Shown here piece after piece: positions 22,116 to 33,238 of a DNA stretch of 41,395 bases. A program made the translations under genes and the position numbers. Numbering within the stretch: position 1 is the first letter of the stretch; each line of letters begins with the position of its first letter. The notes under the pieces are model-generated. The model worked only from the letters and a program-made list of their open reading frames with translations. It made no database searches and had not been told where the DNA came from. Source of the stretch: Dissophora ornata. Taxonomy: Eukaryota > Mortierellomycota > Mortierellomycetes > Mortierellales > Mortierellaceae. The stretch spans positions 1 to 41,395 of the forward strand of contig MU616798.1 in the NCBI GenBank assembly GCA_025201705.1, written 5' to 3'.

Positions 22116-24439
22116 TCAAGGAGACAACCCCCTAAATACGGGCTTGGTTTGACGGAATCCGGAAAAGAAAGGGTTCGTGCTCGTGCGGGTGCTCGAGATG
22201 GAGCTCGAATTGGAGTCCGAATGTACATCAGCTCTCGCACCTTCTATGGCTTCACACATCGATCGATCTATTCCCTTGAAAACGTGCTCCGACACAGAGC
22301 TTGTAGCTCGAGCTCGCACGGATGGGCGGATAAAGGGTCGAGCAACTAACTGTTTGCTGGACGGGCGAAGGGCTAACATTGGTCTGTTCGAGGTCAAAGA
22401 CAATGGGGCAGGAGCTGCGCCGAACAAGACTGCCTCCTTGACTGAGGATACGACAGTACTGAACCCAGTGATACGCGCTTTGGAGGACTGGGCCGCGGAA
22501 TCAATAGTGGTCAGGGTGTCGAAATCGGCAGCAGCAGTCCTTGTAGTCGTGGCACTTGTGATGGCGGACGTTATAGTGATGGATGTAGAGATGGACGTGG
22601 TGGAGGTATTAGAGGAGATGGTAGCATTTGCTGTTGATTCGGATTGCGTCTTGGACAAAGTCGTGGACATCGAGGACAATTTCGACTGTAGTGGCGATGT
22701 CAATGGTACGATGGGACTACTACCGCCGCTGGTTATCTTGCTTTTTGATTCTGTCCCAAGAAACCCCTTGGACGCTGTTCGGGAAAACTCTCGTCCAAAC
22801 GTCCGCATATGTTTTTCGAGGTCCTTGGAGTGCTTCGCGTCCTGCATCTCCACGTATGCTTCGGGCCAGCAGTACGACTTGTTCTCCTTGAAGAACCCGG
22901 AGTAGCCACCTTGCATCACATACACCTCAGAGTAGAATACTGCGGGGTAGTGCGACGCATTCGCAGCTCGATCCTGGGTGCGAAGATGACGGGCCCTATC
23001 AAAAGCACAAACCATAAGAGTGAGTAAATCCGACATATAAAGTATATTAGGAGGCCATCGCATAGTACAGAGGCACCATAAACGAAATCGGGCATACATG
23101 CGGGGTCCACGCTCGCAGGAAAATTCGCAATGAAAGATTAGGAGAACGCGCTTATCGGTGATAGCAGGTTGAAGCAGTAGCTTCTCCAACTCATCGGTCG
23201 TGTTCACATTGACCGCAGACTTGATATGCCCGCCTTCGAACTCGTAGGGGAACCGGCAGTCGACGATATATAGTACGTCATACTGCTCCTTGTACTTGCC
23301 ATCTAGGACATCAACCACCTATGTAATCGAAGATAAAAGAGGCAGCAGATACAAACTTAGAGCTTGATTGTCCACTCGTTGTAATAAAAAGAAATGCAGT
23401 ATCGGCGCCACTTCAAAAGTCTTACCGTCTGAGGCGTAACTCGCTTCGTTGTATCCTCGGGTTTGGATGCGAAAGCAGTGCAGGGCAGGATCTGGCAGTC
23501 CTCCCTATGTGGGTTCGGCACGTAATTTTCGGACGCAAACACAGTGGGTTTTTGTCTCATTGAGGAAAGAAAGTTGAGAGTTCTCCGCGTGCCGCTAGGT
23601 TCCAGTGTGCTCATAAACTCTCTTCTGTTGGCGATCATGGTCTGGTAGCGGCGCAGCCTCGGTCGCTCTACAAACGACCCCAGGACTGCTACAGTCGAAC
23701 CCGACATCCGAGTCTTGGAGGCGCAGGGGCTGTGGGCTGTTACTTGAGGCGTGCCATCATCATCAGCCTCCGAGTCGGAGCAACTGAGAGCGATACTAGT
23801 GGGAGGTGGCAGCGAGAGGCTGGCTGTGTCGCTCGTTATTGAAGAACGATAGCCTCGCGCAGCCACAGTAAAGGATGATGGGATTTTTGCTGAAGGCGGT
23901 GAGAGACAATCCATGGCAGCCGTGCACGAGTCCAACGCTGGTATGATTGACGAATCCTGCTGCTTATAATTCGGTTCAATTCTATCGTCACCCGCGACAT
24001 ACTCTTCCCTGTTCTCATGCTCTTCGTCGGTGGTGACCGGTTCCAAAGATGATGCTGCGGCGAGCTCTAGTGGTTGGAACGATAAGGGTATTGGTTTACT
24101 CTTGAGGGGTGCAACCAATACCGTCTGCTTCAGCAAGCTATGGGTCCGGCCCAGTTGTTTGAATGAAGAGTGCGTGGTTTTTGATGTAGCCCTAAGTGGT
24201 GGTCTCCGAAGTGACTCTGAAGTCAAGAATGGTGAAGCCAGAGTCGAAGATGTAGAGCCTGCATGTCCATTCCTTGTAGAGCCTGCAAATGTCCGTGACC
24301 TGATCATGAACGGTGGCGGTGTTAATGCCGCGGAACCGTGTTCGTGCCCATACTCTTCTGCTTCGCCCGATGCTGCAGCTGCTAAGCGTGATAGAAAAGA
24401 TGGTGCTGGGGAAGGGTCGGGGTGTGATCTTCCAGCCAT
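22116..24439 (-). CDS. CDC25: CDC25-type dual-specificity phosphatase
   Basis: Removes inhibitory phosphates from cyclin-dependent kinase to trigger mitosis; nucleus/cytoplasm. Exons 24439-23426, 23318-23098, 22995-22116, joined in phases 0 and 2, 704 aa. Residues 1-338 are a disordered Ser/Pro/Thr-rich regulatory region. The rhodanese-like catalytic domain begins at VVDVLDGKY (339) with YDVLYIVDCRFPYEFEGGHI and carries the HCX5R signature HCEFSCERGPR (Cys402, Arg408). The GPRM-ARHLR join across the last intron matches the GPRM-CRFIR of other CDC25s, which fixes the GTATGC donor. The domain ends with QGGYSGFF and YVEMQD. An unusual Ser/Thr-rich extension of roughly 190 residues follows (TSISTSITITSA), where most CDC25s stop soon after the domain. 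A Cys stands where many CDC25s have the second Ser of HCEFSSER. Three MCB boxes lie 90-200 bp upstream. Confidence 0.93.
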
Positions 24440-24528
24440 ATTCCTGACTTCCGGATTGATTTTTAGATGGCTGCTCTCGAGCTTCAGCCTATGATCAGAG
24501 GTAGTTGAGAGGTTTGTCGTCGCCGTTG

Positions 24529-24641
24529 ACGCGTTGGATACTGGAAAGCTAGGGCGTCCATGGAGTACGCGTGCGCTTTGAGAGAAATGGTTGACTGAAT
24601 TTCCGTTTCTAGAGGAAAAGGTCCCGCAGACAAAAACGCGT
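24529..24641 (-). promoter_or_regulatory. Cluster of three MCB (ACGCGT) boxes upstream of CDC25
   Basis: ACGCGT occurs at 24529-24534, 24567-24572 and 24636-24641, that is 90-202 bp before the CDC25 ATG; a fourth copy is at 24895-24900. ACGCGT is the MluI cell-cycle box bound by MBF (Mbp1/Res-type) at G1/S genes in other fungi. The sites are seen; MBF control is inferred. Confidence 0.6.
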
Positions 24642-26361
24642 TGATGTTGAGACAGTTGTCAAGAGCGAATTAGCTGTTTTTCGCGAGCGTATTGACAGTG
24701 CGACGAACCTCAGCCCCAAAAAAGTTCTGGCCTTCTTGCTAGGCCCAAATGGGTTTTCGAGCTGCCTTTTCGGATGTGCCTGAGGCCGTTTGCTAGGTTC
24801 CCTATTTGCAGAGGTGTGAATCAGCACCTGAAAATTGAATCAACGAGACCAACTATACATGTTCTGTGCGATGTCTTACTCTGTCACGTCAGAAACGCGT
24901 CCATTTCCTACGGACTTGATATCATTGAACTTCGGTGGGATGCTTTCCTCTTCCTCTTCTTCTTCCTCCTCCTTCTGCTCCTCCTTTAAGTTTTGCCTAT
25001 TCCTATTGGGCTCAGTAGGCATGATGTGATGTGATATGATACGGGTAGGCGTATATGTGCAAGAATGAAGAACACACGGACAAGCAAGATATAACAGATT
25101 GCTGGTTGTGTAGTAGCTATGCAACAATGAATGCGATGTGTATAAAGAGTTGACGGTGTGTATAATATGTGATGAATCGATACACCCTCACCATCACCTT
25201 TCTTCACAACGCGTCGCCTTCTCTTTGCTATCGCTGCTCTCAGTCCGAGAGTCGAAAGAGGAGAGGGAAATGCAGATGACGAAAGGCACTAATGAGGCGA
25301 CCGCTGGCGATAGTGGATCTAGCAATAAGCTATGCAAGAAGCGAAAGTGCGAGTGGAAGGATGTCGCGGATGCAGATGGGGAACGTGGTGATGTGCCAAA
25401 GAGTCGTGTTTTGAAGGGTGACTGCAAGTCTGCAACCAACAAGAGGTATCACATGACCACAAATGCATTATCGCTTTGCCCATGCAACTTGCATGCAGCA
25501 CAGCCACTATTTGTATACCTCGCTGCAGGAAGCATGGCCTATATGGACTGGTGCCAGTCGTTGCATAATGGCCCACTTCGAAGCGGTCTTGGCCGGTATA
25601 CCATTGCAACATACAGGGATGCACCATAAATACTTGTGTTACTGCATATATTGCGACAATACTCTCTCTGTTGCTCATCCGCTGTCGAACGACGGCAGTA
25701 CTTCCAGACACGTCCACGTGGGTGTTTATTGGTCAATCATTAACAATTCGCTGCAAGAGTGCTATCTTCAGTTGATTCAAGTACTCCCTCCCCAATTTAC
25801 AAGCCAGACGCTGCCGGTGGTTACTCAATGCAACCCTGTCAATCGGTGTGCTTAGGGATTGCGCGATGGAAGGACGGTTCTGATAACCACAGTTTGAATA
25901 AAGGCAGGATTTCCTCATGCAGGCATCAAAGACCTGCGATTTGATGTTGTACGCCGCCAACTTTGACCAATTTGTGCATTGTGTGATCCTTGTCCAGTAG
26001 GTGTTTTCGGCCAAAAGTTAGTCATAAACAAACGGCAATGTTGAAAAAAAATCCGCAGTTCGAGACCATTGGGTTCTTCATCACGTATAGGCGACAACTA
26101 TGACCAAGGCGTGTCTCTGTGCAGGCGGATCTGATATTTGAGGGAGCAATGGACCTGTATTGCGAGTGGACACAAAAATCCGCAGTTTTACGACTTCTTG
26201 CTGAATGACAAAAAAACTTTCAGTGTTTGGCTGATAATTTTTATGCCCAGACTGGCCAACTCAACTGTACGCTCTCGGCAAGGGCTTCGGCACATGGAGC
26301 CCTGGACCTGTTCTTCAGATTAAGTTCGCCGCAACTGTAAAATCAACCAGAGCCACCCTCG
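24642..26361. other. Intergenic region with weak gene candidates
   Basis: 1.7 kb. A (TTC/TCC)n tract lies at about 24945-24985. TATAAAG is at 25141-25147, with another ACGCGT at 25211-25216. The 14-mer aaaaatccgcagtt is repeated at 26047-26060 and 26174-26187. Apart from the tentative frame at 25270, no supported gene was found; the open frames are short, overlapping and motif-free. Confidence 0.5.
25270..25629 (+). CDS. Tentative small gene, unknown protein
   Basis: An open frame of 119 codons starts 123 bp after a TATAAAG box. Its first ~60 residues are charged (Lys/Asp/Glu-rich, e.g. KKRKCEWKDVADADGE). Composition changes after about residue 60, where a GTATCA donor-like site (25446) suggests the real gene may splice away. 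No family recognised and no downstream exon could be fixed. It may be non-coding. Confidence 0.2.
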   Translation: MQMTKGTNEATAGDSGSSNKLCKKRKCEWKDVADADGERGDVPKSRVLKGDCKSATNKRYHMTTNALSLCPCNLHAAQPLFVYLAAGSMAYMDWCQSLHNGPLRSGLGRYTIATYRDAP

Positions 26362-26532
26362 AAAATCAACTGTGGCCACGGTCGTCAAATCAAGTCGACC
26401 GTTTGGGGTCAAGTTGCCCTTTGGCAGGCCAGCTCGATTTGACGGAGGGTGGTGGCGAGCAACAGAGGGCAAACCCGGCTACCTGGCCCCAACGGCCGAC
26501 TTGATTTGACGACCGTGGCCACGGTTGATTTT
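26362..26532. mobile_element. 171-bp palindromic MITE-like element
   Basis: The left arm 26362-26408 and right arm 26487-26532 are reverse complements over about 46 bp with only two substitutions and one gap, around a 78-bp centre. The arms begin AAAATCAAC...GGCCACGGTCGTC and the motif AAATCAAC recurs just outside at about 26339. The centre contains a second small inverted pair (TTGCCCT / AGGGCAA). It lies about 340 bp upstream of the ABC transporter ATG. No clear target-site duplication was seen. Read as RNA it would form a long hairpin. Confidence 0.65.
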
Positions 26533-26650
26533 AAGAAGGTCGCGGATAGGTCATTGTCGCCCAGCACCAGCAGGAACATGTCCTGATTTGGCGTGATTCC
26601 ATGCCGCCAACGGCGTCGTGCAGAGAAACCACATCGCACCCGCCATTCAC

Positions 26651-26866
26651 TATAAATTGCCATCCACGCCCACCTGCTTCTTTCTTTCTTTCTTTCTTTT
26701 GTTCAGTCCTTATTTTCTTGTCTCTGTTTGCTCGCTCCTTCCCTAGAGAGACGAAACGCAACGTCGCAATAAACCCCTCTTCCCTCCATTGTCCCTCCTC
26801 TCTCTCTCTATCTCTCTCTCCGTCTCTCCCTTTCTACTTTTGGCAATCACCCGACTCCATTCCACA
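26651..26866 (+). promoter_or_regulatory. Promoter and C/T-rich leader of the ABC transporter
   Basis: TATAAA at 26651-26656 lies 211 bp upstream of the ATG at 26867. The interval contains (TTTC)n at about 26682-26699 and (CT)n tracts at about 26799-26830, typical of C/T-rich fungal leaders near start sites. It contains no ATG before the start. Confidence 0.55.
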
Positions 26867-29800
26867 ATGGCCTTTGCTCCGGGATCCATAGCCCGGCTTT
26901 GTGGGAATGACTCGACCGATGTATGTCACCAATCAAGCTCATCAAACCCAATGATCACAACCCCATTTCTTGCGCTCAACTCTTGCCTCCACTGTACTCA
27001 TTGTACTACCTTCCACCTGACTGACAAAATACCGGACAACTCTTGTTTGTATTTTCTTAGGCACCCTGGGTTGACGATGACTTTACACCATGCTTCCACC
27101 AAAGGTAATTACCTCTGATCTTGCCTCAATCGCAACAGTCCATTGATTCAGACTGGCGAACGATTTCTATGCAAACATGTTCATTCCTGATCACCGTCAT
27201 GGTCTGGCGTAGTCATCGATTGCAGCACCATTTCCTACAATTCAACCTCAGCTCAAAAGAAAGTTTTTTCCCACTGATAAACCGTCGAGCAACAGCCTTA
27301 CCTTGGAACAAACCAATCTCCCGATCTGCGCGCTCTACTTGACCTGTACATGTAATCTTGACTCTAACTCATGGGATCTTGCCCTCACTCTCTCTCTCAT
27401 TGCCATTAGTGTGCTCGATGCCGGTATCCCACTGCTCTGTGCCATCCTTTCATTGGCCACCATTGTCGGCACTGCTGTATACAAGCTGCTCCATAAGAAC
27501 CACATCGGTAATCACTCTGGATATCGGCACATCTCTGCCCAGGATGATGCCACTGCTGGATCAGAGACCGATATAGACGGTCAGGGCCTCGGTCAGCATG
27601 ATGCTCTCCAAGACCCCTCCGACTCGACCATTCATCTTGGCCAAGTGTCATCTGGGCGTCGCATATCTGTTCGCGATGCCATTAAGACATTAGCAACTCT
27701 TGGTGCCCTTGCTATTTCAATTGCCTGGATGGCCTTTAGATCGCATGAAGACAGGGACACATATCTGTTCCTTGCCCCTTTGGTGTCGACATGTGTTTGG
27801 GTAAGCTCACTCCCTCACTTTGTGAATCTCTGTAGAACATAACTGCCAGGGGTGGGACGGTGTGCCGCACCCACTGCTGCCACACTTTGATGTGCGCGAT
27901 TATAGTCTTCTAGGACCTGAGAATCGGACGCACCGACAACCATGGAGGTCGACAGTCAACCACTGTTCGATGAATGCCTAGCGCATACTTACAAATCTTC
28001 TTACCCCCAACACACACAAAACTAAAGCGACGCTGCATATCCAGGAACACGGCTTGGTAAAAAAAAAGGATGACTATCTCCGCCCCGCTCGTGGGTCACA
28101 GAGTGCGATGCTCATTGGACACTTGGACCCGGACTCGATAAATTCAAAATTACGGTTTTCCTGGAGACAGAGATCCGTCCTGGATGGGTAGAAGAGGTTA
28201 CAACGACTGTGTAACCCAATTAACAATGAATTTGCTTGTGTCCATAGGCATATGTATCAATCCTGACCGTTTTCCATCTGCTGCGACCCTTCAACCCCCT
28301 GGTCTCGCTCACCCCGCATTTCTCGGCCTTCTTCATCGTCAACCTTCCAGTCGCCTTCTTCAGGCTCCGCACCCAGGCAATCCACATGACATCGCTTCTG
28401 GAGCTCATCCTGGCCTCGATCTACTTTGCAGATGCCATCCTCCTCGCCCTGCTGGCCCTGACATCGAGCAAGTCGACCCGCAACTTGGTTGCAAAACCTG
28501 GCGAGCGTGTACCTTGCCCTGAGGCATCCGCATCCGCTTCTTCCCTCGCCCTGTTCTCCTGGGCCGACCCGTTAATCTCCCTCGGATTCAAGCGCGCTCT
28601 GAACAAGGAAGACATCTGGGACTTCCGTCTGAGCGACTACTCCTCAGCTGTCATCCATCACTTCCGCCAATCCATTCTCGCAACCCGCAAGAACCATCCC
28701 TTCATTGTGCGCCTGGTGATCAACTTCAAGAAGCGCATCACCGTTCAAGCGTGCTGGGCTGTAGGTTGGGGGCTACTGACCTTCGTCGGACCCTTTGCTC
28801 TGGAACGCATCCTGTACTTTATCAAGAACAAAAACACGCTCTCTGTGGAATGGGGATACATTTATGTCTTTGGCATGCTCTTTGGAATGCTGCTTGCCAC
28901 CATTGCTCAGTCTCAGATGCTCTGGCATGGTCGCCGTATCTCATTGCAGCTCCGTTCAATCGTTGTCGGCGAAGTCTATGCCAAGGCTCTCCGTCGCAAG
29001 GATCGCGCTGGGCAGACTCAGAAGGCTGCTGACAAGGACTCCGATGACGAGGATGAGGAGAATGAGATGTTTACCTATGGTGCCATCAACAACATGATCT
29101 CCAATGTAAGTCTCGATAAGCCGTCAACTAGTAACAAAGGCAGGCATGACTTATCAATATGTGGTTAAAATTAACCATTGTGTTCATCTCATTTGGTCGC
29201 TTTAGGACACCTCAGAGATCTCGAATGCCAGTGCGTACCTTCAGGACGTGTACATCCTTCCTCTTCAGATCGCCCTTGCCATCATGTTCCTGTATCGCAT
29301 TCTTGGCTGGTCTGCTCTCGCTGGCGTTGTCACCATGGCTTGCTTCATCCCCTTCAACTTGTACCTGACCAAGAAGGTTGAGAAGATTCAAGACGATTTG
29401 ATGAGGGCCACCGATAAACGCGCTGAGCTTATGAATGAGCTTTTGCAAGCTATTCGCATCATTAAGTTCTTCTCCTGGGAGCGTAACTTTTATGGCAAGG
29501 TTGACAAGGCGCGTGAGCACGAGTTGCACAAACTTCGCCTTCGATTCACCTGGTGGATTTTCGGCACAGCGTTGTGGTTCGGCACACCCGTTTTTGTCAC
29601 CATCACGACCTTCTTCGTCTACACCAAGGTAGCCGGAAATGTCTTGACAGCCGATGTCGCGTTCCCTGCCCTGGCGCTTTTTAACGTCTTGCGCGCACCC
29701 ATGGATGCCTTCCCCGAAATGTTGTCCCAATGTCTTCGCGCCAAGGTCTCCGCTGCCCGTATTGATCGATTTTTGGATGAAGAGGAGGTTTTGGTTTATG

Positions 29801-32800
29801 CCAACGCCAGCGCCAAGCCCCGCAAAAACTTACCCACCGACCCCATTATCGGATTCAAGAATGCCACATTTTCGTATGCAGGCAAATCGGAGCAGGATGC
29901 TGTTACCGCTGCGCAGGATGTCGGTGAGACATTGAGTGGCCACCACTTTGAGCTCAAGGACCTGAATCTCGAATTCCCTGTCGGTGAATTGTCTGTCATC
30001 ACTGGACCAACTGGAAGCGGCAAGACTTCTCTTTTGCTGTCGTTGCTTGGCGAGATCAACCCTGTCAAGGGTCAGGCTTTCCTACCCCGCCGTGATTCGC
30101 ATGACATCAACCCTGTTACTGGATTGACAAACGGAATCGCCTATGTCGCTCAGCAGGCGTGGCTTCAGAACAACACAGTCCGCAACAACATCCTGTTCGG
30201 TTCACCATTTGAGCAACGTCGCTACGATCAAGTTATCGAGATGTGTGCTCTTCGACGCGACTTTGAGATTTTGGAACATGGCGACGAGACCGAGATTGGC
30301 GAGCGCGGAATTACCCTCTCAGGAGGTCAGAAGCAACGCATTGCCCTGGCTCGTGCGATCTATTCGAGAGCCGGTCATATCTTGTTGGACGATTGTCTGT
30401 CGGCTGTGGACGCCCATACTGCCAAGTGGCTTTTTGCCAAGTGCTTGATGGGTCCTCTTATGCAGGGACGTACCCGTATTCTGGTCACGCATGCCGTCTC
30501 CCTGACTCTCCGTGGTGCGGCGAACGTCGTTGTAATGAAGAACGGCGTCGTCATTGCTAATGGAACTCCTAACCAAGTCCTTGAAGCCGGTGTTCTCGGC
30601 GATGATGTTACCGCTGAGGAGCAGATCATTGAGGATATCCCGACAGATGACCGCACTGTTGGTGGGATTGAGGAGACTGAGGATGATAATGGATCAAGCA
30701 CGCCCGTCGCCTCATCATCTGCCATTCCGACTGCTGCTGGAAAGAAGAAGAGATCGAATGGCGATGATTCTTCGACGGACTCGACTATCCCTGTGAAAGA
30801 GAAAAAGAAGCTGATGGAGGACGAAGGAAAGACCGACGGTTCTGTTTCGTGGGGTGTTTATAAACTCTATTTTGGATCCATGGGAGGCGTCCCTTACTGG
30901 ATCTTCCTCATGTCATCTTTTGTCTTCATGCAGATCTTCCAGGTTGCTTCGGATACCTGGATTCGATTCTGGGCTGCTGCATCTAAGGATCAAGAAGATG
31001 GATCTTCCTACTCTGCTTCGTCGTTTGCTGCAGCGTCAACGCCGTCGTTTGCTTCCTCGACTTCGAATGTTGCCACCAACGTCTCTGGGTTGCTCATGTC
31101 ATTTGCTTGCCAGTACCGTGGCGACCATACCTACTTCGGAAACAACCCTATGCGCATCTGCCGCCAGGAGATTTTTGATAACCGCCAGCCCATGAGCCCC
31201 CTGTCCGCCTTAATCTACGAGCCCCCTGTTTCTACCGGATTCTCGACCTTTGGTGACAAGCCCCCCAAGGAGGTTGGCAACTTGAACTACTACCTCGGAA
31301 TCTACGCTCTGTTGTCGTTCATGTACATCTTTACAATCATGTGTCGCCAAGCTGTCCAGTACAAGGGATCGTTGGATGCATCGCGCTCAATTCATCGCCG
31401 TCTCTTGTCCCGGATCTTGAACTCCCCTGTTCGCTTCTTTGACACCACTCCTCTGGGCCGAATCATGAACCGCTTCACCAAGGATATCGAGACGGTCGAT
31501 CAAGAGGTTGCCCCGATCGCCTCCAATTTAATGTTTGATCTCCTGGGAACTCTGACGGTCGTCATGGTCATTACCTATGTTACCCCTCAGTTCTTATTCG
31601 CTGCGTTTTTGATCTCAATCTTGTTTGTGATCATGGCCGTCCTTTACCTTCGCTCATCCCGTGAGCTGAAGCGCATCGAATCTATCACAAAGTCGCCCAT
31701 CTTTTCGCATTTCGGAGAGTCGCTCTCAGGAGTCGCAACGATCCGTGCCTACGGTCAGGAAAAACGCTTCCAGCATGAGAACCTCGAGTTGCTGGATGAC
31801 CACAACCGTCCCTTCTTCTACCTTTGGGTCTGCAACCGCTGGCTCTCGATCCGCGTCGATGTGCTCAGTGCATTGGTCTCGTTCTTTGCTGGACTATTGA
31901 TCATCATTAACCGCAACAACATCGATGAGGGAGCGGCTGGTCTCTCGCTCTCGTACTCGTTGACGTTCACTGATCACGTTCTCTGGCTAGTCCGTCTCTA
32001 CTCCAACAACGAGATGAACATGAATTCTGTTGAACGTGTCCGCGAATACATGGACCTACCTCAGGAACCCCCAGCTGTGATTGAAGACGCGCGCCCACCT
32101 CCCGGATGGCCTAACAACGGAGAGATCGAGGTGGAGAACTTGGTGATGCAGTATTCTCCTGACGACCCGCCAGTCATCCGCGATGTCTCTTTCCATGTCA
32201 AGCCCAGGGAGAAGGTCGGTATTGTTGGGCGCACAGGTGCTGGTAAATCGACCTTGGCAGTGGCATTCTTCCGCTTTATGGAGCTGACGGCTGGAAAGAT
32301 CACTGTGGATGGTATTGACATCTCGAAGCTGGGTGTGCACGATCTGCGGTCTTCGTTAACGATCATTCCTCAGGACCCAGTCTTGTTCATTGGAACCATC
32401 CGTACCAACCTGGATCCCTTCAATGAGCACAACGACGCCGCACTCTGGGCGACGTTGAAGCGTGTACATCTTATCTCTGCTGATGGCTCTGAATCAAATT
32501 CGTTTGGAAATCTCGACAGTGAGGTCCAGGAGAACGGAAACAACTTTTCGCAGGGTCAGCGTCAGCTCATTGGTTTGGCGCGTGCACTGTTGAAGCAAAG
32601 TAAAATTATTATCTTGGACGAGGCTACTGCATCGGTAGACCATGAGACCGATGCTCGTATCCAGGCGACAATCCGCGAGGAGTTCAAGGAGTCGACCCTA
32701 TTGACAATTGCTCACAGACTGAGGACGATCATTGATTTTGACAAGGTTCTTGTGATGGACCACGGCCAAGTTGTACAGTTCGATACGCCCTGGAACTTGA

Positions 32801-32910
32801 TTCGCGAGGATGGTATCTTTAGAGGAATGTGTCAGCGCTCTGGCGAGTTTGATCTCCTGGTTGAGATGGCTACCACTGCAGAGAGGACGGCCAACAGCAA
32901 CAGATACTGA
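26867..32910 (+). CDS. ABCC/MRP full-length ABC transporter (vacuolar Ybt1/Vmr1 type)
   Basis: ATP-driven exporter of organic anions or conjugates, probably vacuolar. Exons 26867-26920, 27061-27104, 27410-27800, 28248-29105 and 29206-32910 join in frame to 1683 aa. An N-terminal TMD0 of hydrophobic helices covers about residues 33-245, then TMD1-NBD1-TMD2-NBD2. NBD1 has Walker A GPTGSGKTS (from 716), LSGGQ (from 820) and LLDDCLSAVD; the second Asp replaces the usual catalytic Glu, as is normal for ABCC NBD1. NBD2 has Walker A GRTGAGKST (from 1457), FSQGQRQ as signature (from 1563), ILDEATASVD and AHRLRTI. A charged linker (KEKKKLMEDEGK) follows NBD1. The SQGQRQLI phrase and the long MRP layout resemble Ybt1/Vmr1/Bpt1-type proteins. 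It is convergent with the Fanzor-like pseudogene. Substrate is unknown. Confidence 0.93.
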
Positions 32911-33120
32911 ATATACTGGCCTGTTGTAGTTGCTTAGTTTAGATCGCCTGCCCTTCTTTCTCTCTCTCTGATACTCTTTCACAGGGGAAGTACCTCCCCA
33001 CTCATCACGATTTTTTGCATAAAACTCCATCATCATGTATCACATTTTTTTATTTCTAAACAATAAATCCAAGATTTTAAATATCTGCACAAAGTAAACG
33101 GGAAACGAGGACAATGGGCG

Positions 33121-33189
33121 CGTCACCGAAGTGACGTTACTCTCACGCCCACCCCCCGAATCCTCGGGTGTAGTGTGTTTGCGACACAC
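33121..33189 (-). ncRNA. Candidate structured RNA downstream of the Fanzor-like gene (omegaRNA-like)
   Basis: Reading the minus strand from 50 nt after the stop codon, three hairpins follow in 69 nt. They are GTGTGT/ACACAC (33189-33173), CCCGA-GGAT-TCGGG (33168-33155) and CGTCAC-TTCG-GTGACG (33136-33121). The last has an extra-stable cUUCGg tetraloop only when transcribed from the minus strand, the sense strand of the nuclease gene. TnpB and Fanzor guide RNAs sit at this place, next to the element end. Function is inference from position and structure. Confidence 0.4.
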
Positions 33190-33238
33190 ATAGTCTAGTT
33201 GTACGGTCCTGTTGATCAAACCCAACGGTTAGACTTAC

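Noticed and set aside
22177..22905. 242-codon plus-strand open frame
   Set aside because: Antisense shadow of the Ser/Thr-rich CDC25 C-terminal exon; no motif of its own.
23084..23090. Alternative CDC25 donor (GTTTATG at 23083) keeping MYARF before ARHLR
   Set aside because: It breaks the reading frame; GTATGC at 23097 keeps the frame and gives the family-typical GPRM-xRHLR join.
33108..33122. A target-site duplication next to the TIRs
   Set aside because: Flanks (aaacg on the left, agagc on the right) do not match at any tested boundary; not claimed.
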